Origin: Corylus avellana
Taxonomy: Eukaryota; Streptophyta; Magnoliopsida; Fagales; Betulaceae
DNA: 64,000 bases
Direction of reading: 5' to 3'
NCBI RefSeq assembly: GCF_901000735.1
Contig: NC_081547.1
Coordinates: forward strand, 1,488,001 to 1,552,000
This document shows positions 45,707 through 57,072 of this stretch, piece by piece. The notes under the pieces are model-generated. The model was not told the origin of the DNA, ran no database searches, and was given only the letters and a program-made list of their open reading frames with translations. The number at the start of each line of letters is the position of its first letter. Position 1 is the first letter of the stretch. Both the position numbers and the translations under genes were made by a program.

Positions 45707-45787
45707 GTCAGGCATTCAGTATGAGTAGGAGGTAATTAGTTCATCACATAAACTATCAGATCGAAATCTTTCATCATTATGCCTGAC
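45707..45787 (-). ncRNA. Box C/D snoRNA candidate 2
   Basis: The 81-nt minus-strand RNA has a perfect 9-bp terminal stem (GTCAGGCAT with ATGCCTGAC), C box ATGATGA (45771-45777), D' box CTGA (45756-45759), C' box GTGATGA (45741-45747) and D box CTGA (45716-45719). All four boxes have canonical or near-canonical form and order. The bases before D are complementary to TATGAGTAGGAGG (plus strand 45720-45732), which I recall as a conserved segment of 25S rRNA. The expected 2'-O-methylated base is the A five bases from the D box. It would act in the nucleolus with fibrillarin, NOP56, NOP58 and the 15.5K protein. Confidence 0.88.
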
Positions 45788-45903
45788 AATCTCACGAATT
45801 AATCATACCCAAAAGCAAATTTGCCGAGATACTAAAACCTAAACGTTAATTAAAAAAACACATACACATAAAAAGAGTACGAGAATGAAAGGGGTAACGG
45901 AGT

Positions 45904-45994
45904 TCTCTCTCAGACAAATGCCTCGATTTGTCGTCACAAAAGAATGGAATAACAGAGATCGGACTCGTCATCATTTTTTGTTCATCACCGAGAA
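45904..45994 (-). ncRNA. Box C/D snoRNA candidate 1
   Basis: The minus strand has C box GTGATGA (45982-45988), D box CTGA (45910-45913), a C'-like GTGACGA (45931-45937) and a short terminal stem (TTCTC with GAGAG/GAGAA). The bases before the D box are complementary to CAAATGCCTCG (plus strand 45915-45925), 11 bases that I recall in a highly conserved segment of 25S rRNA domain IV. The predicted methylated base is the last A of CAAA. About 91 nt. The terminal stem is weaker than in candidate 2. Confidence 0.78.
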
Positions 45995-46218
45995 AAACAC
46001 CCTCAACCCACCAATCATTATTTCTAGAAAATACAAAAAAAAAAAATCATATCACAATCACAGGATCTAAGAAAAAAAAAAGTAAAAGTAGGGAAAGAAA
46101 CCAAAGCCTTCGTTAGAATAAGGAAGCAATCATCAATGGAGGATAGAAAAGCGAGAGAGTGGAAACTGAGAGATCCAATTGGAGCTCAGAACTTCAGGAG
46201 ATATAGATCGTGTTTTCT

Positions 46219-46368
46219 TTTTATAGGAGAAACTCCTTTTAGGGTTTGGCCGTTTGGGTTTAAGAGCCCTTTTTAAGTATAGGGTTGTCTGTAGGGTTTT
46301 CAGACTTTCCTCAAAATTACGAGTGTACCATCTGTGTAGCAGAGCGTTGGGCCAAAACATGCGGCCCA
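46219..46368 (-). promoter_or_regulatory. Promoter of the snoRNA cluster (TATA, telo-boxes, site II)
   Basis: On the minus strand there is TATAAAA at 46219-46225, AAACCCTA telo-boxes at 46240-46247 and 46292-46299, and TGGGCC/GGCCCA site II motifs at 46348-46353 and 46363-46368. This combination is the known signature of plant promoters for polycistronic snoRNA genes and ribosomal protein genes. It lies about 230 bases before the first snoRNA. No protein reading frame follows the TATA box, which supports a non-coding transcript from near 46190. Confidence 0.7.
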
Positions 46369-46925
46369 ATTTTCTATACAAGACACCAGTTCATTTTCTT
46401 CTGTAAGAATCCGCATAAGAATTACTCATCTTGAAAAATATCCCTACTAAATGATGAGAATACGAAAACAAATAAATTCATGCCTTTTAATTTACATAAC
46501 TTTATTTTAATTATTAAATTTTTTAAAATAAATAGTGATTTAACATGATATTAGAGCATAAATTATAAATTCGGGCCCTAACTCTATCATTTCTCTCTCA
46601 TTTCCACGTATTAGAGTTACTCGTTGAGAATGAGAGTTTAAACCCACATTTAATTTTTGAGTTAAATTAAAAAATCTGGCACCTACTCAATCCTACACTC
46701 CAACTACATTCCTTTACCCAACTGCGTACGGTGGCAACTATAAGAAAGCTTCATCTACTCAGATAAGCAGACAAATTTTGGGGAAAGAAGAAGAAAATTG
46801 TCAATGCAGAAACTTGGACATAATGGTTGCCACTCATCATATTATATATGGGGTCTTTTACATATAAATGCTGAGAAACAAATGCTGGCAAATATAATAA
46901 ATCATGACACTGACAAATTCAATGC

Positions 46926-48673
46926 CTAGATGAAGTGGACCACCAGCGCCCATACGGGGTACACTAACAGAACGATAATGCCAACAGTGTTGGAGATTCC
47001 ATGGGTTTGTGTAAAGGAATTTCTGAATCCACCGGATGCTCGGATGTGTTCTTGCAATAGGTAACAGCCGATGATGAGGCAGATCAAGATACCAACCCAA
47101 TTGTCCCTCAAGGTGTCTGCAAAGAAGCTTGGAGCCACAACCAGAAGAAGAATCAGAGATCCTGGCATCTCCAGCCAATCTGCAGAATCATCAGGAAACC
47201 AGATTATAGCAAGGCATTAAAAAATCACTATGTAAAGAGGACAGAGCAAAGTGAGACATGCATGCTTAGAAGTATACCAGGGAAGTGTCGTGGGAAGAAA
47301 AGCCTTAGTACAACTGCGATGAAAGCAATCCATTTCCCTACCTCTCCTCTGAATGGTTTTGTAGCAAATTTATCAATTTAGCAGAAGATAATTAGAAAAA
47401 GAAAACACAAAAAAGAGAAAGTGCATCACCAGCAGGATTAATCACCTAAAAAAATCGAACAGTACTGAAGGAAAGCTAAAGAAAATGTAAGGGACTAAAA
47501 GTCCGGTAAGCATGTTCGTCCTCCAGTTGGTTCGATCCAATATCAACAAATAACTGCAACGAAAAAGGAAACCAAATGTTGTTAATTTAATTCATTCAAA
47601 ATTAGCCTATTAGTAGAACAGAACACGACACTCTTCAGATTTATACTGTTAAGACCACTACAAAGTGGGGAAGCAAATGAGGTACATACGCAAAACATAG
47701 TTAATGCAAGATAAAATAGCTTTAATCCCTTTGAGCTGAAGAAATTCAAGAAAAAAAGAGACCAATATAGTTTTGAAATTTGTTCTTTCTTGTATCCAAT
47801 CTTCTTGGAATCCTAGCAAGAATTATAAATTAAACAGAACAGGAATGAGCTATTCTTGGTTGCAACCATTGGCAGGAGATGCAAGTATATTTTGTTCATA
47901 TCATATATGGCTGTAGATAATTAGCATTACCATAGAACTCCTAAACTGAAGCTTATATGTCTCACTGCAAAAATAGTTATAGTTGTACTCAACATCAACT
48001 TGATTTCTCCATGTATACAATATACATGTATCTGTTCTTTTCTTTTTTGGGGGGTTGAGTTGGGGTGGGGGGAAGTATTCATCTAAACAACTTAAAATAG
48101 TTGGTCTTTTAGGCAATCAATCTACAACTATCCCCCAATGTTTGAGTCCCTTCCTAATTTTGCTTGAGCTCTAACTCAGCCCAATCCTACCTATCCATAA
48201 TCCATATTATTTAACTGGATATATAGAAATACAATCAGGACATCGTGGACACAACTTCGCACACCAGGCAGGCAAATTTATATGTCATCAACATTTTAAA
48301 CCATCTGGGCTACTATGAACCATCTAACAATGTCAGAATAATCCACTGGTAGAGGAAACTAACAAAGGAAAACACTTTCCTCATTGGATTAGCCCAAACA
48401 TGGAAAAAAGATAGTGAGACCTTGATGTCACTCATCCATGAACTAGCCATAACAGTACTGCAACTCTCACACTCACATTCAGAGACAGAGTACTCACATT
48501 GCAGCGAAGGAAGCGACCCATTTGAGGAAAGAAGTCCCAAAGCCGAGGCCACCAAGTTTGGTGGCATGATTAATAAGCCTCTTAGCGGCAATCTTGAGCT
48601 CATTCATATCAGAGCCGATCAAATCCGCGGTGGCCGGATCAGTTTTCAGAGCCAAATAATCCATCCTTCCCAT
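46926..48673 (-). CDS. COR413-PM: Cold-regulated 413 plasma membrane type protein
   Basis: Exons are 48498-48673, 47446-47553, 47278-47348 and 46926-47179 (minus, GT-AG), which join in frame to 202 residues, the usual length. It starts MGRMDYLALKTD. Landmarks are LGGLGFGTSFLKWVASFAA, YLLILDRTNWRTNM, EVGKWIAFIAVVLRLFFPRH, DWLEMPGSLILLLVVAP and IGCYLLQEHIRASGGFRNSF. It ends in VGIIVLLVYPVWALVVHFI. Five or six membrane helices are visible. COR413 proteins accumulate in cold and drought and are thought to stabilise membranes. The plasma-membrane subgroup is assigned from the lack of a transit peptide and from the terminal motif. No defects seen. Confidence 0.95.
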
Positions 48674-50238
48674 TATGCTTCAGATCTTAACACACACACA
48701 CACAAAAAAAAGGAGACAAATTTGCGACACAAAATGGGGTTTGCTATAATGATCAGATGCAGATAAGCAGCAAGAATACAAGGTGGTAAGCTAACCAAAA
48801 AGTGGCTTTGGGATGGCATAACTTTCAGCCTGCTCATCTATATCTCTTCCGGTTACTGTGGGGGGACCCCTCGTTTTTAGCGCAGTCATTTCGGATCCCC
48901 CAACGGTTTCTTCATCTTTGACTGTTCGGAACCTCACGGCTCACCATTGTGGTCGCGCCAGTTCCGGACCAGGGTGCACGCGGCACTCCACCTCAGTCAT
49001 ATCGTTGCTTACGTTGCCTTCATGCTAGAGCCCACCGCGCCACGTGTTAAACTTGTCTGTCTGCTTTGTCGGTCCGTTTGATTTAAAAAAGATTCGGCCC
49101 AATTAAAGCACGGTATGCTTACACGCCCAAAAAAAGGATTTTCCAAGTACACCTTCTTCTGTTTAAGGTTGAAAGGGTAGTTTTTGAATCACGTTGGGCT
49201 TCAATTGTTCAGCCCAATAACCCGTTTGTTACATGTAAGCTTCAGCCCAATAACCCACTTAGATACCTAAACCTTTATTCTAGTTGGACTACATATTCAG
49301 TATTGTCAAATCCATTACGTATATTCAATTGGCTACAATTTATTAATCAACATGTAAAAGGGTTTGGATGAAACTCACTTGTCTAAATAAGTGCACGAAC
49401 CATCAAAACCTCTTGGAACAAATTGACCTTTATTAAAGTCCTCTCCCATTTGATTGCGCGAATTGAAGAAGTCTTCTCTCAATTGATTGTCGGAATTGAA
49501 ACCGGGTTGGTAATCGTGGGTCAAGTCGAAAAAAAACATAAAAGAAAACGTAGTAATACTCCAAAACATAATAATAGATTGTGTTATATCACACCGACCC
49601 ACAATAATTGCAGAAACTCCCATCAAGAATAATTGGGTAGGGGCCTTTATCACTTTGCAACCCCCCCAAAAAGATGATGAGGAAACCTTGTTGGACGAAA
49701 AGCCTAAAACAGTGGATTATTTCTCATATAATCATTACGGGGCAAGAATTATGAACGCAATAGTACTATTGTGCCCCTGTCTGACTTCGACGACTTCACC
49801 AAATCATACCAGAAAAAGAATTCGACAAAAGAACAAAAGGGAGGTAATTATCATCTTCCATGTTCTAAAGTCTAACTGGTTCTTCTTTTACATTCAATAA
49901 AATTATTCAGCATTTAGCCACGTGTCATACGAAGCTGAGAATATTGAATGAAGTCCAAAAACCTGAGAGAAAGAAAGTGCAAATTTCCAGTAACGCTTTT
50001 TTCCTGCACTAATCATATCATACGTATATTTCTTTCCTTCCGCCATGTGCGTTGTGGAATACTCATCGCCTCAAAAGACGTGTCGGACGGACAGAATTTG
50101 CGAGCCCACAAAACTATTGGTACGCAATTTTTATTTCCAGCTTTTCTCAGAGTTTTTACGTGGCCAAAATAAATAACTTTTTACAATCGCGATTCCCAGC
50201 TAATTGCGATTCCACGTCAGAACACGTGGGACCCCACT
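48674..50238. other. Intergenic, promoter of COR413 and 3' flank of the NPH3 gene
   Basis: GC is higher near 48850-49060. CCCAATAACCC with AGCCCAAT repeats twice at 49212-49256. G-box-like CACGTG occurs at several places (49919-49924, 50223-50228). I saw no gene; short frames at 49375-49900 lack family features. Confidence 0.5.
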
Positions 50239-52417
50239 CTAATGCTGATGATGGTGCCGTCGTCCTTTCCTCGGAGCATCCCCGACCGTCGGTTCATGAG
50301 AATCACACACCTGCGTCTTGAACTTACACCCAAACCTCCTGCTCAGCTTGGACCCGCCTTTCCTCCGCCCTTCGTTTTCGGGTGTTTCCGCCTTGTCGAT
50401 TTTCTCGATGACCTTCTTCATTGTGGAACACTCCCGCTCCAGCTGATGCACCCGCGTCCTCATGCTATCCATGTCCAGCCGCAGCACCTGATTCTCCCTC
50501 ACTGCCGCCCGCCACGTGCTCTGCCCCTCCGCGCGTTGCGCCGAAACCCCCGCGCCCTCTTCCACCTCCACCTCCCCCTCTTCCTCCTCTTCTCCTTCCC
50601 CACCCCGCCGTGTGGCCATCAACGACGGCCTTCCGGGTTCGTGCGGCGCCGTTTCAGCCGCGAGTAGAGTCCCTGCGATCGCGTGGCGCAGTTGGAGCTG
50701 CTCGAAGAACAGGACTTGCACCACCGCCCGCAACGGTAGCCGCTCGTTCTGCGCCGCGTGCGTGCAAGCTTCTAGAGTCAGCTTCTGGCAATCCATCACT
50801 CCGCATATCTTCTCTCTCTCCTCCTCCGATATCCACGGATGCGCCTGACGAATTTTTCACACATACTTAATACGAATACGAATACGAATAGTAATATACG
50901 GAGGAGTTATTGTATGAATGTACCTTGAGATAGACATCGACGGAACGGTAAAGACCGTCGTCGAAGAGACGAGCTTGCTCGGGGAGCGAAATCGCAAGTT
51001 TGTAGAATCTGTCGGGCTTGAGATTGGCATCGGAGGCGATCTCCGAGAGGTAACCGTCGATGAGTTTTCCGACGAGCATTAACGCTGGGGATCTGAGTTC
51101 TCCATCTGTGTTATCTCCGTCTTGGGCTCGGTTTCGCTCCTCAAATCCACGGAGGAAGTAGCTCAAGATCCTCTCCACGCAGTCGACGTCGTAGAGGGTC
51201 TCGTTCAGATACGAATAGCTGGGGATGAGGAGGTCGTCCAGCGTGGCCTGCTCTAGCTGTAACCCGATTTTCTTCTCCATAGCTGCTCTGCAAGCCTCGG
51301 AGGCGTTCAGTATGTTCGCCGTTCTCAACAATCCGAAGAGGAATCTGGTCGCCGGAGAAGACGACCTGGTGGTGTTCGTCTCCGATGGAAGGTTTCCGAT
51401 TATTGTCTCCAAGAGCTCCCTCTGTTCACTCTCCGAATTCACTATGGATGAAGACGACGTCGATGGCTTCCGATTGTTCGACCGAGAGATGCCTGGGATG
51501 TGCTTCTTGGCATAGTAAATCAAGCAGCTCTCGATGATCTCGGGGCTCAGGTCTCTGGCGCTCATGGTGGAAATCACACGGTTGAAGAATGGAAGGCTCA
51601 GAAGCACCAAATCCTCAAACCAAGGCTCCGCATTGGTGCCCCTAGTCAAATTCCTTCTTCTCCCACCGGCATCGATTCCATTCCACAAGATCTGCTGCTT
51701 CGAACTCTGACTCTCTTTCGCTCCGTCGTTCACCGGCCATCCGAAGAGAGCAGGATCGGCCGACGACGCTCGCGCAGCTATCGAATCGACGCACCGCTCA
51801 GTAATCCCTAGGGTTTCCGCCAGAGGCATCAACCTCTCGCAGGACTTCAACGCTCTGATCGAGTCCTTGAGGCTCCTGAGCACTGACTGCGAGAAAAACC
51901 TCTCAGTCTTAGAGATGAGGTTGTCCTCCGAGTACTCCTCCGTCATCTCCAAAACCTCACCGGCGCACCGGAGCGGCGCCACGTTCCACGCGTTCACCTC
52001 AATCTTCACGCCGTAGCAGAACTTCGCCGCCGTCTCGAACGTCTCGCTCCCGCCGGGAAAGCCCGCCGGCAGCGTTATGTGACACTCTATTTCCTCAATC
52101 TCGTCGCCGTCTCCGTCTCCGTCACCATCACCCTCACGCTCTTCTCGCCGTCCGGTGGGGTTGGCCTCTTCCTCCGTTATCAGCTGGTGAAGCTTTCGGC
52201 TCTTGGACATCAAAGGAAACTGTAAACCAAAATACGGCACAGCACAGTAAGAGACAGAGAGTAGTAAAACATAAAACGGTCCGTATCAACGAATCCCAAC
52301 GGTTACCTTGTGCAGATGGAAGGCCATGTCGTCGACTTCGACCACAATGTCGCTTGGCAAGCCGGTGGTGCAAAACCAGGCTTGCCCTTTGGAGCTGGGC
52401 TTCTCGGCTGCCGCCAT
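50239..52417 (-). CDS. BTB/POZ-NPH3 (NRL) family protein
   Basis: Exons are 52307-52417, 50924-52219 and 50239-50844 (minus, GT-AG, phase 0), giving 670 residues. The BTB/POZ domain spans about residues 20-140 ([16 protein letters not shown] across the first intron, then [37 protein letters not shown]). The NPH3 domain follows, with [76 protein letters not shown] and [22 protein letters not shown]-terminal coiled coil ([20 protein letters not shown]) ends the protein. NRL proteins are plasma-membrane-associated Cullin3 adaptors in phototropin or auxin signalling. Odd features are a GD-repeat inside the BTB region and a Glu-rich block near residue 555, both in GC-rich low-complexity DNA. Confidence 0.95.
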
Positions 52418-54795
52418 TTTCAGGGAGAGTGTTCTTGCCCTTACCTGTGTGTTTGGTATAGCAGTATAGCAGGCTAAAAACCCAGAGCCATGTGGAGTTT
52501 GTGTACAACCAAACAAGGCTTAGACTCCTGTCTATGCTTTATAGACGGGTAGAAGAAACAAATGGGAAATCTGGGATGTCTTTGGGAGCCCTGAATACAA
52601 AAAGTCTATAGGGGTGGGTGAGAAATAGACTTGACCTCCGGAGTGAAAGTATAAAAACTGGTTGGAATCCAAAAAACTCAGATCGGACAAATAGCGTTTG
52701 AGCAAACTTCGAAAAAGGGGATCATGGGATCGATTTTCTTTTCCCAAAATTTCTTTCCTTTCCCTTTCCTTTTTCTTTGAATCACACCAGGATCCCTCTC
52801 TAAAACACTCTCTCTTTCTTAACAATAATAGAAAAAAGGGCCGTCCTTTTCATCCATTTGCCAGGGGATGCAATTGCTTGCCAACTGGGGCTCATTCTCT
52901 CATTGCTTTTTGCGCAAATGATGGATTATTTTAGTTTATAATCCAATTTCATGTTCTGGGCTCAGCTTAACCACTCCATACTTGGGGGTTGGGATCTCAA
53001 TTTGTGTCCACGGGTCGGAATTTGAGTTAACGTTTAATTTGTAGGTCGTGTAAAAAATTGACATTCTTAAATGTCACTTGTCGAGTGAGCAGGGCAAAGA
53101 AAATGACGTGAGTTTGTGATTCTGACCTTTTTCTTAATTCTTTTTTGAGGTCTAAACTCTTTCTTACTGTATGGGTTAGATTAGTATGGTCCAGATGAGG
53201 TGAGAGTCATTTTGGGTGCAAACTGCAAAGTGTCAACTATTGAAAGGAACGTAAACATTCATGCTTAAAGTGCTAGCAAGTGTGAACGAAGGATCACATG
53301 GACCACATGATTCAAATAAAGAGAGCTCTGAATTCTCAAATTTCTTCCTGTATGTGAGTTTCGTTTGCTTTCATTTATATCAACACACCCACCCATGTAC
53401 CGCCCTTCCAATGTATTTATGGCCATATTAATGAGGTGACATGAGTGGCCACGTAAAGGGGGGATATGATCTTTCATGGTATATTTAACGATGCAAATAA
53501 CCATCTCATTAACAGTTGATGAAGGAGACCCAACAGGATTTACGTGGTGTTAAGGTAATTTAAAGTGCAAATAGACCCGTCGAAACCTCTATTGTTAATT
53601 GCCAAAATTAGCTCTATCAAATTACAGCCAATTTTCATCCAAAAATGGTAGAGATTTTTAGGGGAGAGGGTTAACTCAGAGAGTCGTATGGATAATTTCC
53701 AAGCTAATGTTATAAGTCAAAAGAATGAGTAGAAAGGGGACGATGATGTCAATAAGAGTGGCTGGCTATGGAAGACATACGAACCCCCGCGTTGTTCAGA
53801 CCAAATCTTCAGAATTCATAATTGCTTTGGAATGGAATTAAAGATTAGAGAATTAATTAAAGAAATAAACTTGCAAGTCCACTTTATTGCTGCATTTCAC
53901 GTGGTTTGGTGAGTAATCATTCAACAAAATGCACAAAAATGGAGGACAGGTTGTAGTTATTTGGGCACATCCGTTTGGACAGCCCCTCTCTCTCTCAACG
54001 GGGAAGACATATAAAGCCAAACCATTAGACTCCAAATTTTCCAAAATTCATAATAGAGTTTGCAAAAAGAATGCCACCATACATATTGGTAACTTCGGAC
54101 TGGTCCATTAAAAAATTACTGGAAATTTTTTTGAATAAATTCACAGTAAAGATTGTAAAATTGTAGAAGTACTCTGTTTTTTTTATCTCATGTCCTAGAA
54201 CTTCTTGTCTGAATTTCAAATCTCTCTCTCTGTGCTTGTGTGTGTGACATTAATTTGGCCTCTGCCACCAAACAATAATTAACAAGTGGGGTTAGGAAAG
54301 GAAGCACAAATACCACGACAAAGAATCGAAAAGGACACAAAACCCATGGGTAGTTGAGACATGAAATGAACACCCTGCACAAGATTAGAGGAAATACTTG
54401 ATTATTTATTATTTAATCCATAAATTTCGAAATTGCAGGTTAGAGATGGTCAACATATCTTGACCATACCCACAATACATTATTCTAAGACGATAGTTAG
54501 GATATGATTATATCCAACTAACACACACACTCTCTCTCTCTCTCTTTCCATTATTTATGCGTAGCCCCACCCACCACCCTCTTAACTTTAGAAATAAAAA
54601 TTGCCCCCAGAATCCAATGCATCTTCAAGATTTTACTTTTCCTGCACAAAGCAACATCAACAAGCCAATTACTGGGCCATCAAATTCAAATTAGACAAAG
54701 TAAAATGCAGTCAATCCAATCCTTAGGGTTGGGTTACTATAGCTTGTGATGATGATGATGATGATGATGATGAAGAGATAATTTAATCTTTCATG
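52418..54795. other. Intergenic, no gene recognised
   Basis: The proximal 300 bases carry the NRL promoter and 5' leader. The remainder is unique AT-rich sequence, with a CT run at 54530-54546 and a (GAT)n run at 54749-54773. No open frame with family features. Confidence 0.5.
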
Positions 54796-55014
54796 TTAAG
54801 AAGATGTTTTATATACCTTGGTAGTGGAAGCAGAGCACCCCCCGGATGGTTGCTTGCTGGTTGTTGTCTCTTTGGAGGGCATGACAACTCCAGGCCAAGA
54901 GCGGCACAAGCAGTGCTTTCCCTGATCAATGCTGGCGTAGAGAGTGGGAAGGTGCTTGCCGCACCCACCCCAGGAATACTTCCCACATCGCTGGCAATCG
55001 ACTCTGAAACACAT
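54796..55014 (-). CDS. Small Cys-rich plant protein (conserved, function unknown)
   Basis: The frame gives 72 residues from MCFRVDCQRCGKYSWGGCGK, continuing LPTLYASIDQGKHCLCRSW, then a Ser/Thr-rich tail. Five Cys and two His are arranged as C-x2-C, C, H, and H-C-x-C, suggesting a small zinc ribbon or rubredoxin-like knot. Comparable proteins, as I remember them, are widespread in land plants and have no known function. An upstream in-frame ATG at 55092 would add 26 residues. I prefer 55014 because a TATATATAA box at about 55103-55112 lies too close to 55092 for that ATG to be in the transcript, and because homologues begin at the Met-Cys-Phe-Arg motif. No intron needed. Confidence 0.75.
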   Translation of the reverse strand: MCFRVDCQRCGKYSWGGCGKHLPTLYASIDQGKHCLCRSWPGVVMPSKETTTSKQPSGGCSASTTKVYKTSS

Positions 55015-55102
55015 ACTTTCCCGGGAGCTCTTTGAGTTGAGCTTTTTTGTGGGTTTGTTTGAATGGGGTGGTGCTTCACATCGCCGATTCAATCTGAGTG
55101 AG

Positions 55103-55112
55103 TTATATATAA
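55103..55112 (-). promoter_or_regulatory. TATA box for the small Cys-rich gene
   Basis: TATATATAAC on the minus strand, about 90 bases before the preferred start codon at 55014. It predicts a start of transcription near 55075-55080, between the two candidate ATGs. Confidence 0.6.
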
Positions 55113-57072
55113 CATCTCTAGCGGCTCGAAATCGCCGCCCTTCGTCTCAAGCCCGACAGCCTACTTTTGAAGCCATCGCTAGCTTTGCATAGTAATTCAC
55201 TCAGTAATAGTATCTCCTTCAAAGCGCTTGATAATGATACCCATTTGTCATTTACTATGGTTCCGCCGATCAAAGATGCTTTAGTGGTTTTTCTCTTTTC
55301 TTGACTCTTACCTAAGTAAAGTAAATAAAGGGCGATACAAATGTTTCCATATCAATGACATGAGAAGCGACTATTTGACGAAGTACCCAACGAATCCATT
55401 TGACAAAGTATCATTCAATGTTTTAAACTATGTTAGGCTTGCGATTCTTTAGGCAAAAAGTATCAGTCTAAACAAAATCGTGAAGAATATATATAGTTTG
55501 AGAGTGTGTTTTTAAAAATTTATAGTTTGAAAACCTAAAAAAAATGCATTTTTAAATTACATGCAATGAGTATGTTTTTAAAAAATCATGATTTTGAAGA
55601 CTAAATCACAGTTTTAATAAATGCTTAATTGCATTTTTAAAAGTTATGTCTTTTTTTAAATGATACTTAGCTTGACTCCAATCACTTAATATTCTTTAAG
55701 TCATAACTTATTTTCTGTTTACTAACTACTTGTGTAACTTTTTTACAACTTATTGACACATATTAATATACGATTGAAGTCACATCAATTATTAGAAAAA
55801 AAAAATCTAATACCCCCCAATAATATGCTGACACGTGTTAGAAAGTCATAAAAAAATTGTGGACCAGATATTGGTCTAGCATTTTTCTTTTTCATTTGTT
55901 TGTTTGGGAAGGAAAATAACCAAAATATTGAGCAAAATTCATTATTCAGACACCCCTAAAAAAAACTCAAGCATTATACTTTATCAAAACAGAATAGAAA
56001 TTTGCAAACACGAACAAAGATAAAAGACGATTGTCTTACGGGCCTGGACCACGCAATCCACTCCCTTTACCAACTAGAAGAGACATGCCAAATATATAAT
56101 TACAATTATATATATATATACACACATACACACATACATACACACTAAAAAAGCCCTCATCATCACATTGTTGCCATGATTATCTTCACACAATGCTCAA
56201 GCTTATGATTTGATTTCACATGACCAGCTATTCTCATTCAAGCTTCATAAAGTGACTTCTTAACGTGCTAAAACACCATCTACTATCTAGTTGCAAGGGG
56301 GCATATTTTGAGGTATAGGTGCTGACCATTTACACAAAACGAGATAATTGGTACCTATCGCTTTGATGGCTTGAATCTCAGCAATTTGGGCAATAACGCC
56401 TAAATATATCCCACATGTCAAAGTAAATAATCAGACAACTCAAAATTTATTTGAACAAATAAATCTTATTTAGTCTCTCTCAACATCCGCCCAAATTGCT
56501 ATCATTTTGAGTAACTAATTGCAATAAATCCCAATCCTTCTTAGAAGTGGATTGGGATCATCCCCTATTATTAGGAGGCTACATGAATTTCATAAAAATC
56601 CAAACAGCTTAAGAGAGTTGTAGAACCCGCTTACCCCAATCGAGTGGATCCCACATATTCTAAGTTAATCGGGACAGATGAGCCCTATGACTTCCTTCTC
56701 TTTTAGCTGCCTGAATTTATGAAAAATTCAAGAAAAATAAAAACAGGGATATAGTCCGGTTCCTATAGAAGATCCCCATGCGAACAATAACAGGTGCAGA
56801 GCATCATCTGATCAAAGATATCACTACTATGCAACAATAACTAGCATAAATAACAGACAATTTAAGACCGCCAAACTTCTACAAGAAGATATAATAAAGA
56901 GTACTGTTCTTAACACGATAGAATAATGTATACAGCAAGGCTACGCATGAATCCTACCTTACAAAACAAGCATGGAACTCTTATGATGCACGGCCGACTA
57001 TGGCCAATCAAGCAGTTTGCAGAAACCCATAATCTGCGGTCACCTACACAGAGACTAGAACAATGTAAAACT
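55113..57072. other. Intergenic; MITE-like piece at about 55690-55880
   Basis: The piece has TTTTTACAACTTATTGACAC on the left, CTGACACGTGTTAG and TTGTGGACC on the right, and ends with GGTCTAGCA. It shares its terminal part with the tandem units at 26104-26470. A TA/CA microsatellite lies at 56107-56146. The last 150 bases probably form the 3' UTR of the NASP gene. Confidence 0.5.

Noticed and set aside
49375..49653. Open frame of 92 codons (minus), start MIKAPTQLF
   Set aside because: No recognisable domain and no supporting splice structure. It overlaps other short frames and sits in intergenic sequence upstream of COR413.
52532..52825. Open frame of 97 codons (minus), start MLRKRECFR
   Set aside because: Lies in the upstream flank of the NRL gene and has no family similarity. 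Its basic Lys/Arg/Glu composition follows from base composition.
54783..55079. Alternative 98-codon frame (minus), start MKHHPIQT, over the small Cys-rich gene
   Set aside because: The adjacent frame carries the conserved Cys motif CGKYSWGGCGKH; this one has no motif and is a shadow.
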